Assembly (NCBI GenBank): GCA_003282985.1
Contig: QBYE01000002.1
Location: 32,399-96,398, forward strand
Length of the DNA: 64,000 bases
Source: Pelagibacteraceae bacterium AG-325-E08
GTDB lineage: Bacteria > Pseudomonadota > Alphaproteobacteria > Pelagibacterales > Pelagibacteraceae
Direction of reading: 5' to 3'
Positions within the stretch are counted from its first letter, which is position 1. Each line of letters starts with the position of its first letter. Shown piece after piece: positions 25,336 to 33,363 of this stretch. The position numbers and the translations under genes were made by a program. The notes under the pieces were generated by a model, which saw nothing but the letters and a program-made list of their open reading frames with translations, did not search any database and was not told where the DNA came from.

Positions 25336-26798
25336 ACTTTTTTCTTTCTTAATAATGGAAAAATTAATGCAATAAAAGATAAAATGAAAAACGTAACAAC
25401 TATTGGTCTAGTCAAAAACAATAACCAATTACCCTCAAATATTACCAAAGATTGTCTTAAGGTACCTTCAACTAATTCTCCTAAAATTAAACCTATTATT
25501 ACGGGAACTACTGAAAAACCATAACGTCTCATAAAAAAACCAATTACTCCAAAGAATAACATTATCCATACATCTAACATTGATTGACTTAGTGAGTAAG
25601 TTCCACACACAGAAACTGCAAAAATCATAGGCCAAAGTAATTTGTTTGGCACTAAAGTAATTCGAGCAAATATTTTTGCTCCAAAAAACCCAAATATAAA
25701 AAATAAAATATTTGCAATCAACATTGACCCAAAAATACCATATAAAAATTCTGGTTGCTCTCTGAAGAGATCAGGTCCAGGTCTAACCCCGTGTATTATT
25801 AATCCAGTCAAAATTACAGCTGTCGTAGCACTTCCGGGGATCCCTAATGCTAAAGTAGGAACCATAGCACCGCCCGTAGCTGCATTATTTGCTGCTTCAG
25901 CGCCTGCTATCCCTTCTACTGAACCTTTTCCAAACTCTTCAGGATTTTTAGACCATCTTTTTGCCTCAGAATATCCTATAAGAGATGCAACTGTTCCTCC
26001 TTCTGCTGGTAATACCCCAATAAAAGATCCAATTCCTGAAGATCTTAATATAGTTTTCCAAGTTTTTTTATAATCCAATAGTGATGGAAGTTTTACTGCT
26101 TTTAAAGCTACTCTTTTAAAAACTTGATCCAATAAAGTTGACTGAGTTAACATTTCACTTATTGCAAACAATCCCACCACTACAGGAATGAAACCTATTC
26201 CTTCTGACAATTCATTGATTCCATAAGTAAATCTTTCAATTGAAGTCATAAAATCTTTACCAATTGTAGATATTAATATTCCAAATGCTCCAGCTATTAA
26301 GTTCTTAATTGGGCTTCCTTCACCAATAGATGCTAGCATAGTTAAACCAAAAATTGCTAAAGCAAAATATTCAGGCTGTCCAAACTCATAAGCAAGCTTT
26401 GCAAGTAAAGGTGCAAAAAAAACTAAAACAACCACACTAAAAATACCTCCAATGGTACTAGATACTGTTGCCATGCCTAAAGCTCTTCCAGCTTCTCCTT
26501 TTTGGGCAAGTGGATAACCATCAAGACAAGTTGCCGCCGCCGCTGGTGTTCCTGGAGTATTGATTAGGACTGCCGTAATCGCTCCACCATAAGTAGCTGA
26601 ACAATAAATTGCTGTTAATAAAACAATCGCTGATAAAGGGTCCAAGGTCATAGTGAAAGGTAAAATTAATGCACCACCTGTAGTTGGCCCAAGACCAGGT
26701 AGTACTCCAAGTATCAAACCAAATAATGTTCCAAAAACTAAAACAATCATTAATTTTGAACTCATTAAAGGTGCAAACATTAAAGAAAGATTTTCCAT
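25332..26798 (-). CDS. tctA: tripartite tricarboxylate transporter large membrane subunit TctA
   Basis: 488 residues with about twelve helices. Signatures of TctA are GLILGVLPGLGPTTGGALILPFT near the start, SATYGGAITAVLINTPGTPAAAATCLDGYPLA, and GAEAANNAATGGAMVPTLALGIPGSATTAVILTGLIIHG, the two conserved substrate-path motifs. It forms the channel of a TTT-family importer with TctB and the periplasmic binder TctC. Family substrates are carboxylic and sugar acids. The co-encoded dehydrogenase and hydrolase suggest a sugar acid here. It is separated from tctB by 1 base. Confidence 0.95.
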   Translation of the reverse strand: MENLSLMFAPLMSSKLMIVLVFGTLFGLILGVLPGLGPTTGGALILPFTMTLDPLSAIVLLTAIYCSATYGGAITAVLINTPGTPAAAATCLDGYPLAQKGEAGRALGMATVSSTIGGIFSVVVLVFFAPLLAKLAYEFGQPEYFALAIFGLTMLASIGEGSPIKNLIAGAFGILISTIGKDFMTSIERFTYGINELSEGIGFIPVVVGLFAISEMLTQSTLLDQVFKRVALKAVKLPSLLDYKKTWKTILRSSGIGSFIGVLPAEGGTVASLIGYSEAKRWSKNPEEFGKGSVEGIAGAEAANNAATGGAMVPTLALGIPGSATTAVILTGLIIHGVRPGPDLFREQPEFLYGIFGSMLIANILFFIFGFFGAKIFARITLVPNKLLWPMIFAVSVCGTYSLSQSMLDVWIMLFFGVIGFFMRRYGFSVVPVIIGLILGELVEGTLRQSLVIFEGNWLLFLTRPIVVTFFILSFIALIFPLLRKKKV

Positions 26799-26799
26799 T

Positions 26800-27309
26800 T
26801 TAAACTTGATAATAGATATTAGTAATTATACCGGGGGGAAATCTTAAACCCAAAATTGTTTCAAAAAAAATAAAAACGATTATTGGAAAAATTATACTCA
26901 CTAATATCAAATAAAATAATCTTCTTTCACCCCAACAATAAGAAACAAAAATTGATAATAATGATATCGCTAAAAAAAAGTCTAGTGTTTTTGAAACAAT
27001 AACAAATAATATAAAACTAAACAAAGTTAAGAAAAAAGTTTTAGGTAATTTTTTTTCAATTTTCCAAGGTTTTTTAATAGATAAATAAAAAACTATTAAA
27101 GTTAAACCGATTATTAAAAGCAATAATCCTTTTGGAAAGGTAGCTGGCTGTATACCTCTATTGAGAATTGGTGGTACAATATCAAAAGTAAAAGTGCTAA
27201 TTAGTAAAATAGTAGAAACGAGAATTATTGTAAAAGAAACTTTAAATTCATCTTTAAAAAAAAAGGGCAAACTTTTGTTTGCCCTTTTTTGCTTTTGTAC
27301 ATTACTCAT
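26800..27309 (-). CDS. tctB: tripartite tricarboxylate transporter small membrane subunit TctB
   Basis: 169 residues with four hydrophobic helices, the usual size and layout of TctB. The family pattern is FDIVPPILNRGIQPATFPKGLLLLIIGLTLIVF after the first helix, where the G-P-FP segment is typical. The assigned ATG (27309) gives a basic N-terminus, and codons 7 to 18 coincide with a canonical intrinsic terminator. No other Met occurs before the first helix, so either this start is right and the gene is read through the terminator, or a rarer start codon beyond it is used. It lies between tctC (24-base gap) and tctA. Confidence 0.88.
   Translation of the reverse strand: MSNVQKQKRANKSLPFFFKDEFKVSFTIILVSTILLISTFTFDIVPPILNRGIQPATFPKGLLLLIIGLTLIVFYLSIKKPWKIEKKLPKTFFLTLFSFILFVIVSKTLDFFLAISLLSIFVSYCWGERRLFYLILVSIIFPIIVFIFFETILGLRFPPGIITNIYYQV
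27256..27290 (-). terminator. intrinsic terminator between tctC and the body of tctB
   Basis: On the minus strand GGGCAAAC pairs with GTTTGCCC around an AAAA loop (27284-27265), preceded by six A and followed by nine T (27264-27256). That is a textbook terminator. It sits 44 bases after the tctC stop and inside the first 18 codons of tctB. It should trim most transcripts after tctC and let a minority continue to tctB-tctA-SDR-FAH. Confidence 0.9.
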
Positions 27310-27333
27310 TTTAAATGTACTTATTTTTTTTAA

Positions 27334-28305
27334 TTACTTTATGTAACCTAAAGCTTTAAGCTGTGCAGTCATTTCAGTAAGCATTTCTTCCATTTGCTTA
27401 CCCCATTCATCAGCACCAACTACACTTGAGTCATCAAGTCCAATTTCAGTTAAGAAATTTTTGTAATAATTGTGACTCATAGCTTTCATCATTCCAGCTT
27501 CTAATTCTTTTACTCTTGCAGCTGGAGCTCCTTTTTTAGTTACAAATCCTCTAACAGTAGATAAAGAAACAGGTATACCTAGTTCTTTTGCTGTTGGAGA
27601 GTCTCCAATTTTAGCCATTCTATTATTTGCTAATACAACAGAAACACATAAAGTTCCGTCATTAATTTCTGTCAATGCTTCACCTAAATTTAAAACACCT
27701 ACATCAATATCTCCTTTGACTAAGTTTGTTTTAATTGGTGCTACACCTTTGTAGGCAACAATAGTTGGATCTTTTAATCCACCTTTTTTTGTGAAAGCAA
27801 TTGCGCTAACATCATCAATACCACCAACGTGAGTTGTTCCGTATTTAAGTGATTTTGATTTTTGAACGCTAATAAATTTTTTAGCATCTTTGATGTCAGA
27901 TTTACAGTTAACAACAAATAATTGTGGGTCATCAGTACCTCTAGCTAGAGGTTGCATGTCGCTAATTTTAACCTTAGTTTTTCCTAAGGCCATAGAAACA
28001 GCATGACCAGTAGTCCATGTTAGAGTGTGTTGACCATCAGCTGGTAAGCTCATCATATAATCCATAGAAACAGCTCCACCACCACCTTTTTTGTTAACTA
28101 ATTGCATGTCTTGTTTAAGAACTCTTCTTGCTCTTAAAAGCATCATTCTAGTAGTAACGTCAGTACCACCACCAAATCCAGCGTGAGTAATTGCTTGTAT
28201 AGCACCATCTGCTCTTGCAGATACAGTCATTAAAGGTATTGCTATAACAAAAAATTCAGTCACAAAGAATGCAGCGGCTAAGAAAAGTTTAAAACTTTTT
28301 TTCAT
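27334..28305 (-). CDS. tctC: tripartite tricarboxylate transporter substrate-binding protein TctC
   Basis: 323 residues with a signal peptide (FKLFLAAAFFVTEFFVIAIPLMTVSARA). It has the Bug/TctC fold: QAITHAGFGGGTDVTTRMMLLRARRVL, LVNKKGGGGAVSMDYMMS, and the late domain GLKDPTIVAYKGVAPIKTNLVKGDIDVGVL. It binds the substrate in the periplasm and hands it to TctBA. The first gene of the operon, with a GAGGGA ribosome site, it is followed by a terminator, which fits a need for excess binding protein. The bound ligand is not visible in the sequence; neighbours suggest a deoxy-sugar acid. Confidence 0.93.
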   Translation of the reverse strand: MKKSFKLFLAAAFFVTEFFVIAIPLMTVSARADGAIQAITHAGFGGGTDVTTRMMLLRARRVLKQDMQLVNKKGGGGAVSMDYMMSLPADGQHTLTWTTGHAVSMALGKTKVKISDMQPLARGTDDPQLFVVNCKSDIKDAKKFISVQKSKSLKYGTTHVGGIDDVSAIAFTKKGGLKDPTIVAYKGVAPIKTNLVKGDIDVGVLNLGEALTEINDGTLCVSVVLANNRMAKIGDSPTAKELGIPVSLSTVRGFVTKKGAPAARVKELEAGMMKAMSHNYYKNFLTEIGLDDSSVVGADEWGKQMEEMLTEMTAQLKALGYIK

Positions 28306-28373
28306 TATTTCCCTCTTTGGTTAATTTATAATTAAATATTTAAGCATAATCTGTTACAAAGTTTAAGAACAAA
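28306..28373. promoter_or_regulatory. divergent promoter region between tctC and pdxA operons
   Basis: The 68 bases between the two start codons must carry both promoters of the divergent sugar-acid group. On the tctC strand TTGTAA and TTTAAT stand 17 bases apart and could be a sigma-70 promoter. I see no clear operator palindrome. No regulator gene lies next to it. Confidence 0.35.
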
Positions 28374-29372
28374 ATGAGTAAAAATAAAATTAAAATTGCT
28401 ATATTATTAGGTGATCCATCAGGTATTGGACCCGAATTGGTCTCAAAGTTACTATGTCAAGAAATTATTAACAAAGCAAACATAGTTTTAATTGGTGAAA
28501 AAAAAATTTTAGAAGAAGGAAATAAGATTTCTGGAAAATCACAAGATTTAAAATTTGTTGAAAAATTTGAACAGATAAATTTTGATGAAGGAAATAAATT
28601 TTTTTTAGATATCTCAAAAGGTAAAAATCATAAATATAATTTATCTGAATGCTCAAAAGAGTCAGGAGAAAGTGTTCTAGAGGCTCTTAACTTAGCATTA
28701 GATCTTGCGAAACAAAATAAAATAGATGCTATTAACTTTGGCCCATTTAATAAGACAAGTATGAAGTTGGGCGGAAATACTCATTCTGATGAACTTCATT
28801 TGATGGCTGAAAAATTAGATGTAAAAAATTTTTTCTGTGAATTTAATGTTGTAGACAACTTTTGGACTGCTAGAGTAACTTCGCACATACCTATTAGAGA
28901 GGTACCTGATCATGTTAAGAAAGAAAACATTATTAAACCAATAAAACTTATAAATAATGCAATGAAACTTAATGGAATTAAAAATCCTCGTGTAGCTGTA
29001 CAAGCTTTAAATCCTCATGCAGAGTTTGGTATTGAAGAAAAAAATGAAATAATTCCAGCAATAGAAGAGGCAAAAAAACAAGGTATTAATGCAGATGGTC
29101 CTTTGCCATGTGATACTTCTTTTATTACAGCTTATAAAAATAAAAATCATGATTGTATAGTTGGCATGTATCACGATGCACTACAATCTGGACTCAAAGC
29201 GTTTGGTTTTGATAGAGGTGTTACCGTTCAAGGTGGTTTGCCACTACCTATTACTACACCAGCTCATGGTACTGCTTTTGATATTGCAGGAAAAAATAAA
29301 GCAAACTTAGAACCTACCTTGCAATCATTTAAGATAGCACTAACGATGGCAGAAAATAAATCTAAACAATGA
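28374..29372 (+). CDS. pdxA: 4-hydroxythreonine-4-phosphate dehydrogenase family (PdxA)
   Basis: 332 residues. PdxA signatures are [18 protein letters not shown] at the start, [35 protein letters not shown], the metal-binding His in [19 protein letters not shown], and the closing [42 protein letters not shown]. The known reaction is the oxidative decarboxylation step of vitamin B6 synthesis. The PdxA2 branch instead oxidises four-carbon sugar-acid phosphates, normally with a DUF1537 kinase, which is absent here. The 4-base overlap with a sugar-acid dehydratase gene points to a catabolic role, but B6 synthesis cannot be ruled out. Confidence 0.85.
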   Translation: MSKNKIKIAILLGDPSGIGPELVSKLLCQEIINKANIVLIGEKKILEEGNKISGKSQDLKFVEKFEQINFDEGNKFFLDISKGKNHKYNLSECSKESGESVLEALNLALDLAKQNKIDAINFGPFNKTSMKLGGNTHSDELHLMAEKLDVKNFFCEFNVVDNFWTARVTSHIPIREVPDHVKKENIIKPIKLINNAMKLNGIKNPRVAVQALNPHAEFGIEEKNEIIPAIEEAKKQGINADGPLPCDTSFITAYKNKNHDCIVGMYHDALQSGLKAFGFDRGVTVQGGLPLPITTPAHGTAFDIAGKNKANLEPTLQSFKIALTMAENKSKQ

Positions 29373-30544
29373 CAAAAATTAAAGACATTAAAACTTCCAT
29401 TTATAAATGGACAGGTGAAATAGTTCCACCAGCTCAAAATTTTTGTACAAACCCAACTGATGCTCTTAGAGAGTCTGGAGATAGGATGAAATCATTTAGA
29501 TTTCATCAATGGATGGTATGCGAAGTTATAGCTGATGACGGAACAGTAGGCTTAGGTAATGCCGCGCTCGCACCAGAAGTAACAAAAAAAGCAATTGATT
29601 GTTATTTAAAAGATTTAGTAATTGGTGAAGACCCTTTTGATTATGATTATTTATGGGACAAAATGTATAGAAGCACTATGGCCTGGGGAAGAAAAGGAAT
29701 CGGAATGATTGGAATTTCAGCAATCGATCTTGGAATTTGGGACTTAATGGGTAAATTAAAAAAAAAACCAGTATTTGAATTGCTCGGAGGTAGAACCAAA
29801 GACAAGATTCCAGTGTATGCCTCAAAATTATATAGCCAACCAATAAAAGATTTACAAATAGAAGCTGAAAAATATTTAAATGAAGGTTTTAAGATGTTTA
29901 AAATGCGCTTTGGTTGGGGACCTAAAGACGGTGCGGAAGGAATAAAAAAAAATATTGAATTAGTAAATGCTGTTAGAGAAGTGATTGGATATGAAACTGA
30001 TCTTATGCTTGAAGCTTATATGGGATGGGATCTAGAATATTCAAAAAAAATAATACCTGAGCTAATAAAATTCAAACCAAAATGGTTAGAAGAGCCAGTA
30101 ATACCTGATGATATTCCTGGATATGCAGAATTAAATGCTATGGGAGATGTTCCTATTGCAGGAGGTGAGCATGAGTTCAGTTATTTGGGCTTTAAACATT
30201 TATTAGAACTTAAAGCAGTCAGTTTTATTCAATATGATGCAAATAGAGTTGGAGGTATAACACCTGGACATAAAATAAATACTTTAGCAGAAAAGTATGG
30301 CGTGCCTGTAATTCCTCATGCAGGTCAGATGCATAACTATCATTTAACAATGGCGCATAACAACTGTCCTTTTTCAGAATTTTTTCCTGTTCACCAAGTT
30401 GAGATAGGAAATGAGTTGTTTTATTATTTATTTAAAGGGGAACCTGAACCCAAAAATGGTTTTATTAATTTAGATGATAATACTCCAGGACTAGGGATTT
30501 CTATAAATGAAAAATATAAATCTGATTTTAAAATTGTGGAGTAG
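29369..30544 (+). CDS. enolase-superfamily sugar-acid dehydratase (L-rhamnonate dehydratase-like)
   Basis: 391 residues of the mandelate racemase group. It has a capping domain, then [14 protein letters not shown] (general base Lys region), [14 protein letters not shown] (first metal ligand), [11 protein letters not shown] (second), [13 protein letters not shown] (third, Glu), and [17 protein letters not shown] with the catalytic His. The GGEHE and H-G-MHNYHL pattern resembles L-rhamnonate dehydratase, which removes water from the acid to give 2-keto-3-deoxy-rhamnonate. It overlaps pdxA by 4 bases and is divergent from the tct-SDR-FAH operon, matching the next pathway steps. Other six-carbon sugar acids are possible substrates. 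Confidence 0.82.
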   Translation: MTKIKDIKTSIYKWTGEIVPPAQNFCTNPTDALRESGDRMKSFRFHQWMVCEVIADDGTVGLGNAALAPEVTKKAIDCYLKDLVIGEDPFDYDYLWDKMYRSTMAWGRKGIGMIGISAIDLGIWDLMGKLKKKPVFELLGGRTKDKIPVYASKLYSQPIKDLQIEAEKYLNEGFKMFKMRFGWGPKDGAEGIKKNIELVNAVREVIGYETDLMLEAYMGWDLEYSKKIIPELIKFKPKWLEEPVIPDDIPGYAELNAMGDVPIAGGEHEFSYLGFKHLLELKAVSFIQYDANRVGGITPGHKINTLAEKYGVPVIPHAGQMHNYHLTMAHNNCPFSEFFPVHQVEIGNELFYYLFKGEPEPKNGFINLDDNTPGLGISINEKYKSDFKIVE

Positions 30545-30548
30545 TTAA

Positions 30549-31991
30549 TTAACCTTTAATACCCATGTGAGTATATTTCACATTCAAATAATCCTTTATA
30601 GCCATAGAACCACCTTCTCTACCGTATCCACTTTGTTTAATTCCACCAAAAGGGGCTTCAGCAATAGCTATGAAACCAGTATTTACTCCTACTGTTCCAG
30701 TTTCCAATTGTTCTGAAGCTAAATGAGCTGTTTCCATAGAGTTTGTACAAACATAACTACTTAATCCAAGTTCATGATTATTAGCTCTTTCAATAACTTC
30801 ATCAAAAGATTTGAAAGAGAGCATTGGAACTAATGGTCCAAAAGGTTCTTCTTTCATTATGGTAAAATTATCTTTAACATCATCAAATACTGTTGGTTCA
30901 TAAAAAAATCCTTTGTTAAAGCCTGCTGGTCTTTTCCCACCAAGTAAAACCTTAGCTCCTTCTTTTTTGGTTTTTTCAACTAGAGCTTCAATCTCATTCA
31001 ATCTCTTTTGAGTTGTTAAGGGTCCTAATTGGGTATCTGGATCCATACCATTGCCAATTTTTAATTTTTTTGTTTTTTCTACAAATAAATTAACAAATTC
31101 ATCTTTTTTTTCTTCTTGGATATAAAATCTATTTGGAGATATACATACTTGACCATTATTTCTAAATTTTGCTGCAATTGCCATATCTGTAGCTTTTTTT
31201 ATATCTGCATCCTTAAATACTATAAAAGGTGAGTGGCCACTTAACTCCATAGTTACTCTCTGAACTTTATCAGCAGCTTGTTTTAATATTAATTTTCCTA
31301 CTCTTGAGGAACCAGTTATAGATATTTTTTTAATTATATCTGAAGCAATTAATTGTTGAGCAATACTCGGAGGATCTCCTGACAATAAATTTACAACACC
31401 TGGGGGAACTCCACATTCATTACAAATATCTACCATTTCCATAACAACCCCTGGAGTAATAACATCTGGTTTTATGATTACAGAACAACCTGCCGCTAAA
31501 GCAGTTGCTATTTTTCTAGCAGATAATACTGCAGGAAAATTCCAAGGAGATAACGCTGCTACCACTCCTACTGGTTGATAGTAAACATGAACTCTTGTGT
31601 CTTCAAATCTACTTTCAACAGTTTGACCAAAAATTCTTTTTGTTTCTTCTGCATTCCATTCAAAAATATCTGCAGCACCATTAATCTCTCCTTTTGCTTC
31701 TGCTAATGGTTTACCAACTTCTAAAGTCATCCACTTAGCAAGTACATCTTGTTTTTCTCTCATCTTGTCAGCAATTCGTCTGATTATATAAGATCTTTGC
31801 CAAGGAGCAGTTTTCCTCCAAACCTCTAATCCTTTTTTTGCAGAATTTAACGCTCTATCAACATCTTGGGAAGTAGCCTTAGAAGCCTTACCAATCACTT
31901 CTTCAGTAGCAGGATTTATTACCTCATAGGTTCCATTGTCAGATGATTGTTGCCATTTTCCATCAATGAATTGACCAAATTTTTCGTACAT
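30549..31991 (-). CDS. NAD(P)-dependent aldehyde dehydrogenase (SSADH/lactaldehyde type)
   Basis: 480 residues, standard family length. Motifs: SPWNFPAVLSARKIATALAAGCSVIIKPD for cofactor binding, ITGSSRVGKLI, the general base Glu in VTMELSGHSPFIVF, and catalytic Cys in NNGQVCISPNRFYIQ. The C-terminus has EAPFGGIKQSGYGREGG. It most resembles succinate-semialdehyde, glycolaldehyde or lactaldehyde dehydrogenases. It is convergent with the dehydratase gene (4-base gap) and may process an aldehyde from the same sugar-acid route, but this is only positional. The start ATG at 31991 is followed upstream by about 100 bases shared with the GYD gene promoter. Confidence 0.9.
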   Translation of the reverse strand: MYEKFGQFIDGKWQQSSDNGTYEVINPATEEVIGKASKATSQDVDRALNSAKKGLEVWRKTAPWQRSYIIRRIADKMREKQDVLAKWMTLEVGKPLAEAKGEINGAADIFEWNAEETKRIFGQTVESRFEDTRVHVYYQPVGVVAALSPWNFPAVLSARKIATALAAGCSVIIKPDVITPGVVMEMVDICNECGVPPGVVNLLSGDPPSIAQQLIASDIIKKISITGSSRVGKLILKQAADKVQRVTMELSGHSPFIVFKDADIKKATDMAIAAKFRNNGQVCISPNRFYIQEEKKDEFVNLFVEKTKKLKIGNGMDPDTQLGPLTTQKRLNEIEALVEKTKKEGAKVLLGGKRPAGFNKGFFYEPTVFDDVKDNFTIMKEEPFGPLVPMLSFKSFDEVIERANNHELGLSSYVCTNSMETAHLASEQLETGTVGVNTGFIAIAEAPFGGIKQSGYGREGGSMAIKDYLNVKYTHMGIKG

Positions 31992-32035
31992 AATTCTAAC
32001 TTAACATTACCTCTGGTTGTGTCCACTATGTAATT

Positions 32036-32063
32036 TTTACACATTAAAAAAAATTGTTACAAT
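32036..32063 (+). promoter_or_regulatory. sigma-70-like promoter of the GYD-domain gene
   Basis: TTTACA at 32036-32041 and TACAAT at 32058-32063 are separated by 16 bases and lie 31 bases before the GYD start codon. A good ribosome site (AAAGGAG) sits between. This is one of the cleaner promoters visible in this AT-rich sequence. Confidence 0.5.
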
Positions 32064-32094
32064 GGTATTTTAAAAATAAAACAAAAGGAGTTGT

Positions 32095-32421
32095 ATGAAA
32101 GCATACATAATGGGAAACTACACTGAAAAAGCATTTCAGGGTTTTTTAAAAGACCCAAAAACTGATAGAAAAGCAGTTGTGGAACAATTGACAAAAGCTA
32201 TGGGTGGTACAATGCATAGTATGGATATTGTTAGAGGATCTTATGACTTTGTAGTTGTGAATGAGTTAAACAGTTTCGAAGACTTTGCGGCTGTGAAACT
32301 TGTAGTAGAAGCATCAGGTGCAGTTAAAAACTTAACTATGCTAGAGGCAATAGATTTTACTAAAGCAACAACTAAAGCAAGCGAAGTTGCTTCTGGTCAA
32401 TACAAAGCACCAGGACAATAA
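32095..32421 (+). CDS. GYD-domain protein
   Basis: 108 residues with a ferredoxin-like alpha/beta fold: KAYIMGNYTEKAFQGFLKDP, then MGGTMHSMDIVRGSYDFVVVNELNSFEDFAAVKLVVEASGAV, where RGSYDFVV is the G-YD motif that names the family. The function of GYD proteins is unknown; they resemble dimeric alpha/beta-barrel proteins. It is a single gene with its own promoter, strong ribosome site and terminator, which suggests steady and fairly high expression. Confidence 0.85.
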   Translation: MKAYIMGNYTEKAFQGFLKDPKTDRKAVVEQLTKAMGGTMHSMDIVRGSYDFVVVNELNSFEDFAAVKLVVEASGAVKNLTMLEAIDFTKATTKASEVASGQYKAPGQ

Positions 32422-32429
32422 TTAATTTA

Positions 32430-32464
32430 TACTTCCAGTACGCGGGCTGGAAGTAAATTATTTT
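32430..32464 (+). terminator. intrinsic terminator after the GYD gene
   Basis: TACTTCCAG (32430-32438) and CTGGAAGTA (32447-32455) form a 9-base-pair stem with a GC-rich 8-base loop. The downstream AAATTATTTTATTTTTTT provides the U tract, which runs into the 3' end of the convergent thioesterase gene. Confidence 0.8.
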
Positions 32465-32933
32465 ATTTTTTTAGTTTTGAAGAAAATTTTAAATCTTTAT
32501 TGTCAAAGTTTTCTAAATTACTTTTAATGTAATCATCCATTATTTGGATTTTTTCACTCTCAAATTCAGCAACTTTTCTTGTATTAAGATCAACATACAA
32601 TGCAAGCACCTCAATGGTTGATGCTAAAAATTTCTTTTCTTTGTGGATTATTTCCATTTTGTACTGAAGTCTTTTTTTATCATGATCGAAGTAAACTAAA
32701 TTTACATCAACAACATCATCAATTTTTAATTCTTGATTATAAGTAATATTGGTTTCTACAATCATTGTACTTTTTCCAGTAGTTTTTGCTGAGTGTTCAC
32801 CCATTTTAAAAGTATCATTTAAAACATCTGCCCCAAATTTATCAAATATCAAAAGATAATAAGAAACATTCATATGATTATTGTAATCAATCCAATCCTT
32901 AATTATTTTTTGAGAACTTAAAAAAACTGACAT
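32463..32933 (-). CDS. hotdog-fold acyl-CoA thioesterase
   Basis: 156 residues. The hotdog signature DWIDYNNHMNVSYYLLIFDKF is at the N-terminus, with the catalytic Asp/Asn-His region, followed by STMIVETNITYNQELKIDDVVDVNLVYFDHDKKRLQYKMEI. The family is 4HBT-like; the W-DYN-HMN form is typical of the carnitine-related thioesterases. It hydrolyses acyl-CoA, but the chain is not predictable. It lies 24 bases after the DUF779 gene in the aldehyde dehydrogenase unit. Confidence 0.85.
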   Translation of the reverse strand: MSVFLSSQKIIKDWIDYNNHMNVSYYLLIFDKFGADVLNDTFKMGEHSAKTTGKSTMIVETNITYNQELKIDDVVDVNLVYFDHDKKRLQYKMEIIHKEKKFLASTIEVLALYVDLNTRKVAEFESEKIQIMDDYIKSNLENFDNKDLKFSSKLKK

Positions 32934-32957
32934 GACTATTAGGATTTTGATTTTTAT

Positions 32958-33311
32958 TTAATGATTTGGATTATCGTTGTCTACTATGAGACATATTTCA
33001 GATTTTGTTAAAAATCTTCGTCCTGTACCGTTGTCTAAAGAAAACATTCCACCAATGCCCTTGACTGCATCAATTGTGAGATCTGTGTGTTTCCATTTTT
33101 CGTATTGGTCAGCATTCATATAAAAAGGAACACCACCAATTTCCCCTAATTTTATATCATTATCTCCTAAAGGAAATTCACCCTCTTGAAAACACATTGG
33201 CGCACTTCCATCACAACATCCTCCAGATTGATGAAACATTAATTTTTCTCCATATCTTTCTTGGAGTTCTGATAATAAATTTAGTGCTGAGTGAGTTGCT
33301 GATACTTTCAT
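32958..33311 (-). CDS. DUF779 protein linked to aldehyde dehydrogenase
   Basis: 117 residues from the ATG that gives MKVSATHSALNLLSEL; a start six codons earlier would fall inside a hairpin stem. The family pattern MFHQSGGCCDGSAPMCFQ holds three Cys, with a possible metal or persulfide site, followed by LGEIGGVPFYMNADQYEKWKHT-L-IDAVKG. DUF779 genes often stand next to aldehyde dehydrogenase genes, as here, and may encode a partner or assembly factor. No activity is known to me. Confidence 0.88.
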   Translation of the reverse strand: MKVSATHSALNLLSELQERYGEKLMFHQSGGCCDGSAPMCFQEGEFPLGDNDIKLGEIGGVPFYMNADQYEKWKHTDLTIDAVKGIGGMFSLDNGTGRRFLTKSEICLIVDNDNPNH

Positions 33312-33321
33312 TTTTAATCTC

Positions 33322-33348
33322 TGGCCCATGATTACGAATCATGGACCA
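33322..33348 (-). other. intercistronic hairpin between aldehyde dehydrogenase and DUF779 genes
   Basis: Twelve base pairs (33322-33333 with 33337-33348) enclose a 3-base loop. On the mRNA strand one pair is U-G; on the plus strand it would be a C/A mismatch, so the helix is best in the RNA. No T run follows it, so it is not a terminator. It lies just before the DUF779 ribosome site and could block exonucleases or tune translation. Confidence 0.6.
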
Positions 33349-33363
33349 GTATATATTATTTGT

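Noticed and set aside
25642-26073. 143-codon open frame on the plus strand opposite tctA
   Set aside because: It is the antisense shadow of a Gly/Ala-rich membrane protein gene. Its translation is Pro/Lys-rich without domain sense, and tctA is clearly the real gene.
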